Numbered from the stretch's first letter, positions 54,756-63,889 are shown. The stretch: DNA of 64,000 nt from Anaerolineae bacterium (GCA_027494015.1 JAOSJP010000012.1:62001-126000), one strand, 5' to 3'. The notes: a model not told the origin generated them from the letters alone. Numbers and translations: made by a program.

Positions 54756-54818
54756 GGGTAGGAACACAGGCCCACTTCTGAGATGTGGTTGGCGGATGGC
54801 TGGCCAGCGGGAATACTG

Positions 54819-56435
54819 CTATTCGAGGATGGGGAGACTTCCTGTGTCTTCTGTCGTGGAGACCAGGAAAGCGGCGACCCAGCCCTCCACGCCCTCGACG
54901 GTGACGGCCAGCCAACTGCCATCGGCGTTGCGGCCCCTGAGCGCGATTTCCGTTCCGGGAGCCGCGACAGCCACGATTTCGAATGTCGCGCCGGGGCCGC
55001 TACGGATGTTGACGTTCGAACTGCCCGCGATCGTGCCTAGAAGCGGGCTGCTCTCCAGAGTCGCCTCCCCGCTGCCTACGCTCAGGCTGAAGTCGCCCGT
55101 TGAGGCTTCGTTGAAGGCATAGACAACAGCCGTGAGTTCCTGGTCGCCGGGAAGCGGGCCGCTGTAGGCGCTGAGAGAGGATGGGCTGCCATCGTCGTTG
55201 AAAGCGATCACGCTGCCCCCGTTGTCATAGACGACGAGCACCGGGTCTAGCGCGCTACCACCAGCCGGGCCGACCTGGATGCCGATCTGTGCCTGATCCC
55301 CCGGCACTATGGTGAACGCCACAGCGGAAGTCGCTGCACTGATCGTCGCCGTCACCTCGTCGCCAGCAGTGACCGCCGCGATCGGCTCAGGCAGGGGCAG
55401 GTTGGCGAGGGACCCGATGGCCTGGCACGCAGGACAGGTGTTGTCGGCGCGGATGATCGCCGAACCCCCGAAGTAGCCCTCGTCTCCGCTGGGGCGATCC
55501 ACATAGCTCACGATAAGAAGGGCAACACGGCCATCGTCCCTGGCGACGAGGATCGCATCACGCAACCATTTCGCCTGCTCGGTGACGCTTGTATCCTTGC
55601 CCCAGGCTAAGTACTCTGGCCAGGACGCTTCATACCCTTCGGCAGAGAGATACCCCAGCCCTGTGAAACACAGCGGGATGTCCTGCCCCTCAAAAGGGGC
55701 CGCCATGCGCTCGATCATCGTCGGGAAGTAGCGGGTCGGGTAGTCGCCTCCCGGATCGCCTTTGGTCTGAGCCGGGCTGACGGCACCTTCGAAGTAGTGT
55801 ACTCCAACGCAGTCCGCGAAGTCGGCGGCCCCGGCTTCGGCCATCTGCTGGGCATACACATCATCGTTGCAGCCCTGGGCGGTGCAGCCCGCCGCGCCAT
55901 AGAAGCCGGTTGGGTTCAACGCGCCGGTGATCACCAACGTATCAGGGTTGGCCGCCTTGATGGCGTTGTAGGACTCAGCCAGCAACCGCACGTAGTTAGC
56001 CCCGTTCACCTGACCAGCGGGCCATGCGCGGTCAATGTTCATCTCATTCCAGACCTCAATGCCGTCAGCGCCCAGCGCGGCGACCTCGCCCAGGAACGCG
56101 GCAAATGCCGGGACATACTCATCGCCCAAAGCGTCCATGTCTGCGGAGCTGCCAGTGATGTTCAGCAACACCTTGAAACCGGCCTGGTGCCCGTCGTTGA
56201 TGAAGTCGCTGATGGCCGTCAGATCGGCACCAGACCGGAAATAAAACGTCTGTGTGACCCAGGTCATTGCGGCGGTCTGCATCGCGCTGGCCGTGTCCGC
56301 ATCGAAGGTCAGTACGTGGCCGCCCACAGGCAGCGGCAAGTCTGTGTCACCCAGGTCTGCGTCGCCCTGCGCGGAAACAAGCGAGGTGCTCAGAAAGAGC
56401 AGGCAGAGACAGGTGAGCAGTAACTTATGTGTCAT
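54819..56435 (-). CDS. secreted clan A glycoside hydrolase-like protein with SH3b end
   Basis: The 538-residue protein has a signal peptide (LLLTCLCLLFLSTSLVSAQ). A TIM-barrel region follows with GFKVLLNITG and LGADGIEVWNEMNIDRAW, where Glu131 after WN matches the acid/base of clan A hydrolases; the nucleophile is less clear. A beta-sandwich with AVTAGDEVTATISAATSAVAF and VVYDNGGSVIAFNDD (pre-peptidase C-like) comes next. The last 90 residues are SH3b (IAGSSNVNIRSGPGATFEIV) ending GSLPILE. It is probably active on glycans outside the cell. Confidence 0.7.
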   Translation of the reverse strand: MTHKLLLTCLCLLFLSTSLVSAQGDADLGDTDLPLPVGGHVLTFDADTASAMQTAAMTWVTQTFYFRSGADLTAISDFINDGHQAGFKVLLNITGSSADMDALGDEYVPAFAAFLGEVAALGADGIEVWNEMNIDRAWPAGQVNGANYVRLLAESYNAIKAANPDTLVITGALNPTGFYGAAGCTAQGCNDDVYAQQMAEAGAADFADCVGVHYFEGAVSPAQTKGDPGGDYPTRYFPTMIERMAAPFEGQDIPLCFTGLGYLSAEGYEASWPEYLAWGKDTSVTEQAKWLRDAILVARDDGRVALLIVSYVDRPSGDEGYFGGSAIIRADNTCPACQAIGSLANLPLPEPIAAVTAGDEVTATISAATSAVAFTIVPGDQAQIGIQVGPAGGSALDPVLVVYDNGGSVIAFNDDGSPSSLSAYSGPLPGDQELTAVVYAFNEASTGDFSLSVGSGEATLESSPLLGTIAGSSNVNIRSGPGATFEIVAVAAPGTEIALRGRNADGSWLAVTVEGVEGWVAAFLVSTTEDTGSLPILE

Positions 56436-56483
56436 TCCTCATCTCCCTTATTATTGGAAAGTGATTAAGTCTATTCTATCACA

Positions 56484-56519
56484 AGAAAAACCCCCGGAGT
56501 CTGGCGTGCCTCCGAGGGC
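56484..56519 (-). terminator. rho-independent terminator after the URO-D family gene
   Basis: On the - strand a 9-bp stem with one mismatch (CCCTCGGAG type / CTCCGGGGG) at 56510-56518 and 56491-56499 is followed by TTTTTCTTG (complement of 56490-56482). It lies about 32 bases after the stop of the gene at 56551. Confidence 0.75.
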
Positions 56520-56550
56520 GTGTTCTGCAGGACGGAGCGCAGCGTGCCCG

Positions 56551-57828
56551 CTAGGCGACCGGGTAGGCGCGATACTCCCTGACCGCCTCGTAGAGCGCCA
56601 CCAGGTTCGCCTGCGGGATGCGCGACTGCACGTTGTGGATCGGGTTGAAGACGAAGCCGCCGCCCCGCCCGAAGATGCGCATTCGCTCGCGCACTTCCGC
56701 GCGAATCTGCGCCGGCGTGCCGAAGGGCAGCGTCTTCTGCGTGTCCACCCCGCCGCCCCAGAACACGATCCGGTCGCCGAACTCGGCCTTGAGCCGCGCC
56801 GGGTCCATCTCCGCCGCGCCGGTCTGCACGGGGTTGAGCACGTCGAAGCCGGCGTCAATGAAATCGGGCAGCAACTGGTAGATCGAGCCGCACGAGTGGA
56901 TCATACTCTTCCAGGACGTGTGCTGGTGAATCCAGTTGTTGACCGTCTTGTGGAAGGGCTTGAACAGGTTGCGGTAGGCGCGCGGCGAGATGAACGGGCC
57001 GTTCTGCGTGCCGAAGTCGGTGCCGGTGACGAAGGCGGCGACCACGCGGTCGCCGACGACGGCGTGAATCTTGGCCAGGTTCTCCAGCGCGATCTCACAC
57101 TGACGCTCGAAAATCTTGTAGACGTAATCGCGCCGCGAGACGGTGCTGACGTACCATTCCTCGATGTCGCGGATGCCTTTGGGGTATTTCATCCAGGGCG
57201 CGGGCACCAGGGCGATGTCGCCGAAGCCGGTGCCGCCGAAGTTGGCCAGGATCGCCTTGTCGGTCTGCTCGTAGAGTCGTTTGGCTTCCGCCTCGAAGTA
57301 GGCCAGTTCCTCTGGCTTGAGCGGTCCGAACTCCTCCAGGTTGTCCGCCAGGTTGAGGTTATCGTCGTCAATGGGCGGCTGGCGGACGATGGTGTCGGAG
57401 TAGTAGCCGTCTTTGGGCATCCGCCCGCTGGGCGGCGCGGACTTGTCGCCCTCCGGGTATTGCAGGATGTCGCCGTTCGGCTCCGGCTCGGTGTTGAAGC
57501 CGCCGGGGACGAGCATCGGCGTGCCGTCATGCAGCGTCCAGGGCTTCCAGTCGCGGCGATGGTAGCCGAAGAACGTCTTGGTGGACTCCAGCGGCACCAC
57601 GTCGGCGCCAATCGCTTCGATCAGGTCCATGTCGATCTCGCCGAGCATCTGGTACGGCTCGATCAGCTTGACGGGCGTGTCCGGCGCGCCCAGGCCGAGC
57701 GCCTGGCGCAGCAGGTACACCGAGCTGATCTGCATCCCGCTGGTGACACACCCGCCCAGGTCCAGGGGCACCATATCGGCTTCTTGGTGGTTCAGGGCGC
57801 GCAAGACGCGCTCGCGTGACGTTAACAT
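56551..57828 (-). CDS. uroporphyrinogen decarboxylase (URO-D)-family methyltransferase-like protein
   Basis: The 425-residue protein begins MLTSRERVLRALNHQEADMVPLDLGG, typical of the family that includes URO-D and corrinoid methyltransferases (MtaA/CmuA type). Landmarks are GADVVPLESTKTFFGYH, the metal-type HSCGSIYQLLPDFIDAGFDVLNPVQ and GFVFNPIHNVQ. The HxC motif favours the zinc-dependent methyltransferase branch. It has no corrinoid-protein gene next to it, so the methyl donor is unknown. Start at ATG 57828. Confidence 0.85.
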   Translation of the reverse strand: MLTSRERVLRALNHQEADMVPLDLGGCVTSGMQISSVYLLRQALGLGAPDTPVKLIEPYQMLGEIDMDLIEAIGADVVPLESTKTFFGYHRRDWKPWTLHDGTPMLVPGGFNTEPEPNGDILQYPEGDKSAPPSGRMPKDGYYSDTIVRQPPIDDDNLNLADNLEEFGPLKPEELAYFEAEAKRLYEQTDKAILANFGGTGFGDIALVPAPWMKYPKGIRDIEEWYVSTVSRRDYVYKIFERQCEIALENLAKIHAVVGDRVVAAFVTGTDFGTQNGPFISPRAYRNLFKPFHKTVNNWIHQHTSWKSMIHSCGSIYQLLPDFIDAGFDVLNPVQTGAAEMDPARLKAEFGDRIVFWGGGVDTQKTLPFGTPAQIRAEVRERMRIFGRGGGFVFNPIHNVQSRIPQANLVALYEAVREYRAYPVA

Positions 57829-57906
57829 TTTCCCCTCGCAAAGAGACTTTCGCCGGTCAATATGGCCGTGCGCGGACTGTGTGTGGCATCGCTTGTGCTG
57901 CTGGCC

Positions 57907-58080
57907 CTAATGGCGTACTTCCGGCAGTGTGTAACGAACCTGCTCAAACCCTTGAATGCTGAAATACGCAGTAGCAACATCGACCTGCTGGCCGAACTGT
58001 CGCTGAAGTAGCTCATTCAGTACATCGGCCAGCCGGTATTCGATATTGCCGATGACATAGGGGATTCGCTGGTTATGCAT
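57907..58080 (-). CDS. 57-residue truncated PLD-type helicase N-terminus
   Basis: Reading from ATG 58080, which overlaps the end of vapC, to TAG 57907-57909 gives a short protein with RLADVLNELLQRQFGQQVDV and ATAYFSIQGFEQV. This is like the N-terminal PLD part of superfamily II helicases (the pattern LDVATGYFSLSGF). The rest of the helicase is missing, so it is probably the 5' remnant of a larger gene that is still translationally coupled to vapC. No separate ribosome site is seen. Identification by pattern only. Confidence 0.45.
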   Translation of the reverse strand: MHNQRIPYVIGNIEYRLADVLNELLQRQFGQQVDVATAYFSIQGFEQVRYTLPEVRH

Positions 58081-58450
58081 AGGGTTTGACAGCCAGTTTG
58101 CCGATCAGGGGGACCATATCTTTGATATTATGCGTATAGAGGGGAACTCGCAGCCGGTAGGCAACAGACGCGATCTGGCAGTCGTTCATACCGATATGAT
58201 GGCTGAACTGAAAATGCTCAAGCTGCTGCATCGCCCATACCTGATCGGCTGTCGTGAGATGCAGCATCTCGAATTGGGCAAGAATCCCCTTGGCCTGAGT
58301 CTGATTGGCTTTGCTGGTCGTGCCTTCCATAACTTCTAGCCAGGTGGTTGAAGTCACTCCGTAGACCTGATTATTGTTGAACCAGGCCAACGCTGGCTGA
58401 TAGCGGCGCAGCAAGTGGATAACAACCGTCGTATCGAGAAGAGCATCCAT
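58073..58450 (-). CDS. vapC: VapC-type PIN-domain ribonuclease toxin
   Basis: The 125-residue protein begins MDALLDTTVVIHLLRRYQ (Asp6 of the PIN site), has TTWLEVMEGT (Glu) and SHHIGMNDCQIASVAYRL (Asp), the order of PIN acidic residues. It starts at ATG 58450, sharing its base with the antitoxin stop. It should cleave RNA and be neutralised by the antitoxin made just upstream. Confidence 0.85.
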   Translation of the reverse strand: MDALLDTTVVIHLLRRYQPALAWFNNNQVYGVTSTTWLEVMEGTTSKANQTQAKGILAQFEMLHLTTADQVWAMQQLEHFQFSHHIGMNDCQIASVAYRLRVPLYTHNIKDMVPLIGKLAVKPYA

Positions 58451-58716
58451 TATTCCTCCGTATTCCAGTACGGTTTGAGCTTATCCTGCCGTTTCTGCCG
58501 CTGTGCTTTGACCCACTCGACCGGGTCCTCAATCTCAGGGTCTACCAGCTCTATTGGCCCATCCATCGCTTCCAGCATGGCAACAATATCTGCGCCGGTT
58601 TTGGGTTGATGGCCTTCCTGCGGCGCATCCATCATATCAATCAGCATCTTTGCCAGTTCCTTGCGTTCCTGTGGACTGAGAGCTTTTGCCTGTTCCAGTA
58701 TTTCCGTGATTGTCAT
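58450..58716 (-). CDS. antitoxin partner of the VapC toxin
   Basis: The 88-residue protein starts at ATG 58716 (GGAGG before it) with MTITEILEQAKALSPQERKELAKMLIDMMD, a helical dimerisation-type start, and has the acidic/basic tail IEDPVEWVKAQRQKRQDKLKPYW. Its stop TAA shares a base with the ATG of vapC, showing coupling. No DNA-binding motif is certain. Confidence 0.75.
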   Translation of the reverse strand: MTITEILEQAKALSPQERKELAKMLIDMMDAPQEGHQPKTGADIVAMLEAMDGPIELVDPEIEDPVEWVKAQRQKRQDKLKPYWNTEE

Positions 58717-58734
58717 TGCTCGATCCTCCACCAC

Positions 58735-59027
58735 TCGCCAAAGCCCCTTTAATATTTTTGAGAGTTAGCTCTACTCCCTGATCATAGTCCATTGCGCCGG
58801 GTGCGGCCAGTTGTGATCGGCAGGGTGGCTCGTGCCGACACTCACACGGTGCGCGCTTTGCTCTGTTGCGCCCTGTGATGCTCGCCAGGATATTCTGCCG
58901 CCGGATGGCGCGGGGTAGAGGCGTATCGCACTACACCCCTACGGACCTCTCCGCCGCCCGGCGCTGATGTGCCGCGCTCCCTGACGAGACAAGACCCGCC
59001 CGCGAAGAGTGGGGACACTGGAACAAG
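58735..59027. other. intergenic region without gene
   Basis: About 290 bases upstream of vapBC and downstream of the 59078 gene contain fragments of GC-rich repeat text (GTAGAGGCGTATCGCACTA) and a degenerate MITE-like start. No open frame is convincing. A promoter for vapBC on the - strand is expected here but not clear. Confidence 0.4.
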
Positions 59028-59052
59028 AGAACGGGGCTGAGCGCCCCGTTCT
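59023..59052 (-). terminator. hairpin terminator of the ABC ATPase gene
   Basis: AGAACGGGGC at 59028-59037 pairs perfectly with GCCCCGTTCT at 59043-59052 around TGAGC. On the - strand the stem is followed by CTTGTTCC. It lies 25 bases past the end of the gene at 59078. Confidence 0.6.
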
Positions 59053-59077
59053 TGATCCGCTGCAGGCAACACCCTGC

Positions 59078-60439
59078 TCAGTGCAGCGCGCCCTTCGGCT
59101 TACAGCCTTCGGCATCCGAGCAATACATATCGAAGCCAACCATCAGCGCCTCGGCTGCCGCGTCGCGCACGGGCGAATAATTGTCGCGCAGCAGGACTTG
59201 CAGCGGGTCAATGGCCCGCGGATCGCCGATCTTCCCCAAGGCCCAGGCGGCGGCGGCGCGCACCTCAAACGCTTCGTCCTGCAACGCCGCGATCAGCGGC
59301 TCGACCGCCGCCAGCGAGTATTCGCGGAAGCGATCCGCGCCCAGCATCTTAGCCGCAATCGCCCGTTTGCCCGGATCGGGGTCGTTCTGAAGCTGGTTGA
59401 GCGCGTCGGTTACCTGCTGGGGCAGAGCGGCCACGTCCACCGTCGGCACAGGGGTGATGGTGGGCGTTGGCTCCGGGCTGCTGAACGCGCCGCCGCTCAC
59501 CAGCAGACCGGCGATGATCAGGATGGCCGCCAGCACTGCGGCGGCGATGATCCAGTTGCGGCGGCGGGCGCGCGCCTGCCGGGCGACGGTCAGTGGCGCG
59601 GCGCGGTCGGCGATCTGGTCGTGCAGGCGCTGCAACGCAGCCTCGCGCTCTGCGACGACCTTCGCCAGCCGCTCCGGGATGGGGCCGCCCATGATCATGT
59701 TGGAGATCTCTTCCTGCGAGACCTCATCTTTCATGAAGTCGCCGACTTTGTGCCCGTGACTGATGATCGTGAAACGGTCAGCGACCTGGTAGACGTGGCC
59801 GATGTTGTGGGTGATGAAGATCACGCCCAGGCCGGCCTTCTTCGCCTCCTGTGTGTAACCGAGCACTTTGCGCGTTTCGCCGACCGAAAGCGCCGAGGTC
59901 GGCTCGTCGAGGATGAGCACCTGAGACCCGAAATACTTGGCGCGGCCAATGGCGACCGACTGCCGCTCACCACCCGACATGCGCAGCACTTCTTCTTCCG
60001 GGCGACGAATCTCGATGCCGATATCGCCCAGCGCATGCACCGTCTGCTGGCTCATATCGTCTTTGTCGAGCATCTTGAACGGCCCCAGGCGGCGCGTTGG
60101 CTCGCGTCCCAGGAAGAAGTTGCGCGCGATGCTCATCAGGTTGACCAGCGCCAGGTCCTGGTAAACCGTCTCGATGCCCATCATACGCGCCACTTTGGGC
60201 GAGGTGATGCGCACCGGCTGGCCGTCGAAGTAGATCTGCCCCTCAGTGGGTGGATGCACGCCGGTCAGCACCTTGATCAGCGTGGACTTGCCGGCCCCGT
60301 TGTCGCCCAGCAGCCCGACAATCTCGCCGCGATCCACCGCGAAATACACACTCTCCAGCGCGGCGATCAGACCAAAGCGCCGGGTGATGCGCTCCATATA
60401 GACCAGGGGGTTTCCGTTCCCGTTGCCAGCCATGTTCAT
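59078..60439 (-). CDS. sugar ABC ATPase fused to a membrane segment and HEAT repeats
   Basis: The 453-residue protein has an RbsA/FrcA-type single ATPase domain: GDNGAGKSTLIKVL at residues 45-58, MSGGERQSVAIGRAKYF (signature), VLILDEPTSALSVGETRKVL (Walker B) and FITHNIGHVYQVADRF. After residue 300 a membrane segment follows (NWIIAAAVLAAILIIAGLLV), then a Pro/Thr linker and two or three HEAT (PBS-lyase-type) repeats (AVEPLIAALQDEAFEVRAAAAWALGKIGD, ending MYCSDAEGCKPK). The tail would lie outside if the topology is as drawn. Start ATG 60439 overlaps the permease stop by four bases. Confidence 0.85.
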   Translation of the reverse strand: MNMAGNGNGNPLVYMERITRRFGLIAALESVYFAVDRGEIVGLLGDNGAGKSTLIKVLTGVHPPTEGQIYFDGQPVRITSPKVARMMGIETVYQDLALVNLMSIARNFFLGREPTRRLGPFKMLDKDDMSQQTVHALGDIGIEIRRPEEEVLRMSGGERQSVAIGRAKYFGSQVLILDEPTSALSVGETRKVLGYTQEAKKAGLGVIFITHNIGHVYQVADRFTIISHGHKVGDFMKDEVSQEEISNMIMGGPIPERLAKVVAEREAALQRLHDQIADRAAPLTVARQARARRRNWIIAAAVLAAILIIAGLLVSGGAFSSPEPTPTITPVPTVDVAALPQQVTDALNQLQNDPDPGKRAIAAKMLGADRFREYSLAAVEPLIAALQDEAFEVRAAAAWALGKIGDPRAIDPLQVLLRDNYSPVRDAAAEALMVGFDMYCSDAEGCKPKGALH

Positions 60440-61800
60440 CTTTGCCTTCTAATATTCGTATTGAGGACAACGGCAGCGATCATGATGATGCCCAGCACGC
60501 CGCGGAACCAGTCCGCCTGGACGCCGATCAGCACCAGGCCGGTCTTGAGCATGAACGCGATCAGGATGCCCAGCACGCTGCCGATGATGCTGCCATACCC
60601 GCCGGTCAGCAGGGTGCCACCGATGACCGTCGCGGCGATCACGTCCAGCTCGTAGCCCTGGCCACGCAGCGGCTCAACGACCTTGAAGCGCCCCACCTCG
60701 GTGATGCCGGCCACAGCGGCCAGCGTGCCGGAAATGACGAAGTTCATCACCTTCACCCGCCGCACGTTGACGCCCTGGGCGCGCGCTGCTTCGGGGTTGC
60801 CGCCCGCCGCGAAGACCGCGTTGCCATAGCGCGTGCTGGTCAGCACGACGGTGAAGATGGCGGCGATCACGCCCCACCAGATGATGGCCGCGCGGAAATT
60901 GTATTTGATGAACGACAGGTTGCCGTTGATGATGTCGAAGAAAGGCGCTTTGACCGGGTCGCTGACCTTGCCGCCATAGGCGATGATGATCAGCGCGCCG
61001 ACGACCACGACGGCGGCCATCGCCGCCGCCACGACGACCAGCCGCAGCACCGACTGGAACTTACTCGCTCCCCCATTCTCCTGGGCGTGCTGATAAGCGC
61101 GGCGCAGCGCCGGCCACAGCAGGATCAGGAGCAGCGCCACCACCAGAACAGCCAGCCCGATGATGACCAGCGGGGAGAAGCTCCACACCATCTCCTCGCG
61201 CGTGTAGCGGGCGATGGTGCCGCCGGGGATGATGCTGAGCATGACCGAGCGGTAGATGTACAGCGTGCCCAGGGTGACGATGAAGGACGGGATGCGCGTC
61301 CACACCAGCAGCAGCCCGTTGATCAAGCCCAGAAAGGCCCCCGTAAGCAGGGCGACCGCAATGGAGGCCAGACCGCTCATGCCGGCGCGTGAGATGTCCA
61401 GGTTGTCCACCAGCCGGTCGCCAATGCCAAAGGGGATCAGTGCGACCAGCCCCGCCGGGCCGCTGCTGGCGGCGATGATGAACATGAGCGCGCTCAGGCC
61501 CAGCGTCGAGCCGACCGACAGGTCGAACTCGCCGGAGATCATGAGCATGGTCACGCCGACGGCGATAATACCCTGCGACGCGGCATTGGTGACGACTGAA
61601 GCAATGGAGCGCCCATCAATAATCTGCGGCGGCCAGCCCGTGTTGGCCCAGGTGGCGATGATGAAAAAGAGCAAGACGGAGACAAAGCCAAAAATCGCCC
61701 CCGACTCTGGGAAGCGGCTCCACGATTCACGCCCGTGTTCCCAATACGCAAGGAGCCGGCTGCCGCCTTTGCGCTGTGTCAAAGTCACTTGTCTGGCCAA
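60436..61800 (-). CDS. ABC sugar permease (RbsC/XylH-like)
   Basis: The 454-residue protein has about 10 membrane segments. Family landmarks are SQGIIAVGVTMLMISGEFDLSVGSTLGL, PSFIVTLGTLYIYR, GNAVFAAGGNPEAARAQGVNV (the EAA-like loop of CUT2 permeases) and GGTLLTGGYGSIIGSVLG. The loop between segments five and six is long. It pairs with the ATPase of 59078 and with the binding protein that begins at 63890. Start ATG 61800. Confidence 0.9.
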   Translation of the reverse strand: MARQVTLTQRKGGSRLLAYWEHGRESWSRFPESGAIFGFVSVLLFFIIATWANTGWPPQIIDGRSIASVVTNAASQGIIAVGVTMLMISGEFDLSVGSTLGLSALMFIIAASSGPAGLVALIPFGIGDRLVDNLDISRAGMSGLASIAVALLTGAFLGLINGLLLVWTRIPSFIVTLGTLYIYRSVMLSIIPGGTIARYTREEMVWSFSPLVIIGLAVLVVALLLILLWPALRRAYQHAQENGGASKFQSVLRLVVVAAAMAAVVVVGALIIIAYGGKVSDPVKAPFFDIINGNLSFIKYNFRAAIIWWGVIAAIFTVVLTSTRYGNAVFAAGGNPEAARAQGVNVRRVKVMNFVISGTLAAVAGITEVGRFKVVEPLRGQGYELDVIAATVIGGTLLTGGYGSIIGSVLGILIAFMLKTGLVLIGVQADWFRGVLGIIMIAAVVLNTNIRRQR

Positions 61801-61948
61801 AGCGTATCGTCCTCTTATGAACTTATGGAGAAACCAGGTTCAGTGAATCACGGATTCGTCGTTCTGATACGATCCGGTTGTTTATTATGCGTGTCCATCG
61901 TAATATCTTCGCTTCCAAGAAAATATCGGCTTCTATGCAATGCATTAA

Positions 61949-62677
61949 TTACGACGATGGCTTGTTGTAGATTACGGGCATCTGCCCCTTCCACTTGTCC
62001 CATAGGTCATCGTCAGTGATCAGATCTGCCATGAAGTGCCCTACGTTGATTCTACTGGTCTCCCCCGCATTAAAGACTGCGCTCCGGATCGGTGAAGGGT
62101 ACACGGTGTACTCGGTCACCCCGTTTTCATTGATCAGAGTGTCCGGACGAACCACAACCCATTCGATCATTGCGTTGTTCTTGCCAATCTTGGTTCGCAG
62201 ATAATCCGCAGCCTTCTCGCTGTCAACGTATGGAGGTAGCAGCAGACGAAAAAGCCCGACCGCGCACTTCTGAGCAAATGAGACCCTTTCGGGGATGTCA
62301 CGGTTGCTGGTGCCAGCGGTGTTCATGAGCACAAACCTGGCTGGCTCTTGTGGCTTGTTTGACTTGATGGCATCACACAACCGGCGAGTCGCACCGGTCA
62401 CAAGTCTGCGCGGACGGCCGTAAATGCCCTTGAGATTTATGTTATGTCCCAGACAGGAAGCCACCGCACCACATCCGTTGACATGCTGGGCCATCTCGGC
62501 GTCGCTTAGGTCTAGAACGCTGGCACAGATCAAGGACAGGTTGCCGTGCTTCCGGGTATCTTCAGGCAGCTTATCGGGCGATCGTACAATGACCCTGACG
62601 TTCAGGCCGCGATCTAGCAGGTGCTTCACCAGCAGCCGACCAGTCGCGCCGCTTGCGCCAACTACGAGGACCGTCAT
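61949..62677 (-). CDS. NAD(P)-binding (NmrA/atypical SDR-type) protein
   Basis: The 242-residue protein has the N-terminal Rossmann motif TVLVVGASGATGRLLVKHLLDRGLNVRVIVR and continues with LSDAEMAQHVNGCGAVASCLG and VVVRPDTLINENGV, as in NmrA-like atypical short-chain dehydrogenases. Start is ATG 62677, or GTG 62692. Codon and base use look less GC-biased than neighbours. It lies between the permease and the IS element, so it may have arrived with it; function unknown. Confidence 0.75.
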   Translation of the reverse strand: MTVLVVGASGATGRLLVKHLLDRGLNVRVIVRSPDKLPEDTRKHGNLSLICASVLDLSDAEMAQHVNGCGAVASCLGHNINLKGIYGRPRRLVTGATRRLCDAIKSNKPQEPARFVLMNTAGTSNRDIPERVSFAQKCAVGLFRLLLPPYVDSEKAADYLRTKIGKNNAMIEWVVVRPDTLINENGVTEYTVYPSPIRSAVFNAGETSRINVGHFMADLITDDDLWDKWKGQMPVIYNKPSS

Positions 62678-62699
62678 TGTCTTCCGCCCCACATCTCAG

Positions 62700-62941
62700 C
62701 AGATGCCATCTAGTACTTCTGTGTGTTTCTGTCACGTCCGAAGCGGATGAAGATCGGGCGCTTCGGATTCTAGAGGCTGTTTGAGAAGCCGCGCGCCTGC
62801 GCTACCCCCATCCGGCCCTTCCCCACGAGGGGGAAGGGAGAAGAGCGCACCCACTAAGGCCCTCCCCCTTGTGGGGGAGAGGTTTGGGGCAAGGGGGAAC
62901 TTCTCAAATGGTCTCTGAGAGTGTATTTTGAAAGTTAGTTG
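62700..62941. repeat. GC-rich intergenic repeat debris next to the IS element
   Basis: A segment GGCCCTTCCCCACGAGGGGGAAG (62812-62838) faces its complement CTCCCCCTTGTGGGGGAGAGG (62862-62882), giving a hairpin-rich stretch. No gene is seen. Confidence 0.5.
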
Positions 62942-63421
62942 CTAAGCATTAGCTGCCGCCAACCGCCGCAACAGCAGGCGTCCCATCGTGAGATAAGCCC
63001 AAGTTTCGGTGGTTCGCGGCAGCAGTTCATAATCTTTGCTGAGGCGACGCTGTTTACCAAACCAGGCGAAAGTCCGTTCAACCACCCAGCGCCGGGGTAA
63101 TACCTGAAAACCACCAGGGTAACGTCGGGCGAATTCTTCTTCCCCCAGTAGTTCACGCATCGCCTGAGCGGTATCACCGCGTGGCGTATAAGGAGGCTTA
63201 ACGACTTCAACGGTCCAGCCCAGGTGCTGCTCCACCCAGGTGACAAAAACCGGCTTGTAACCCTGGTCGGTCCAGAGATGGCGCAGGCGTGGGAACAGGT
63301 TCATCAAGCCTAGCAGCACCAGACACCCGCCCTCACTTTCCGACAGCTCAGCGGTATGGACGACGATTTTCAACAACAAGCCATTGGTATCCACCAGAAT
63401 ATGGCGTTTCCGTCCCTTCAC
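62942..63421 (-). CDS. IS5-family transposase, C-terminal part
   Basis: Read from the frame after the frameshift, the 159-residue part has MKGRKRHILVDTNGLLLKIVVH, LRHLWTDQGYKPVFVTWVEQHLG and PRRWVVERTFAWFGKQRRL, the DDE-type catalytic region of the IS5 group (D-x-G and the R-R-W-V-V-E-R segment with the acidic third residue). It is fused to the upstream part by a -1 shift and ends near 62942. Confidence 0.85.
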   Translation of the reverse strand: MKGRKRHILVDTNGLLLKIVVHTAELSESEGGCLVLLGLMNLFPRLRHLWTDQGYKPVFVTWVEQHLGWTVEVVKPPYTPRGDTAQAMRELLGEEEFARRYPGGFQVLPRRWVVERTFAWFGKQRRLSKDYELLPRTTETWAYLTMGRLLLRRLAAANA

Positions 63422-63444
63422 CTTTTTGCCCCCATCATAGCCCT

Positions 63445-63798
63445 TCAGCCCCCTTTTTCCGCCGTTTTGACGGATTGACTATCGATAATGGCAGCACTGG
63501 GTTGGGCGTTTCGCCCACTTTGCACCCGAAATTGTTCCCGTAAGGCCGTATTGACTTGCTCCCAGACCCCACTGCGCCGCCATTGACGGAAATAATAAAA
63601 AACCGTCTGATAGGGAGGAAAATCATGCGGCAGCAAATGCCATTGACAGCCTGTTCGCAGCACGTACAAGATGGCGTTGACAATTTCGCGCCGTTCCCAC
63701 TTGGCGGGTCTCCCCCCCGGCAAGGGAGCTGGAATAAACGGAACGAGCAGTTCCCATTCCTTATCGCTCAGGTCAGTGCTGTATGGTTGTCGTTCCAT
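63445..63798 (-). CDS. IS5-family transposase, N-terminal part (IS427/IS1031-like)
   Basis: The 117-residue part starts MERQPYSTDLSDKEWELLVPFIP and contains GGRPAKWERREIVNAILYVLRTGCQW and YYFRQWRRSGVW, ending VKTAEKGG then a stop. A run of A and G (GAAAAAGGGGGC) right before the stop is a likely -1 frameshift site: re-reading one base gives GLKGYDGGKKVKGRKRH and joins the 62942-63421 part. Together they give one transposase. The IS ends were not fixed; related ends may lie near 62925-62945 and 63830-63845. Confidence 0.85.
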   Translation of the reverse strand: MERQPYSTDLSDKEWELLVPFIPAPLPGGRPAKWERREIVNAILYVLRTGCQWHLLPHDFPPYQTVFYYFRQWRRSGVWEQVNTALREQFRVQSGRNAQPSAAIIDSQSVKTAEKGG

Positions 63799-63889
63799 CT
63801 CATCCTGAACCTCCTATCTAGACCAACAACTCCTTTCATTATAGCCAGAGCACAAGCCCCTCCCATGTTGGTGATTCAACCCTGAACGT

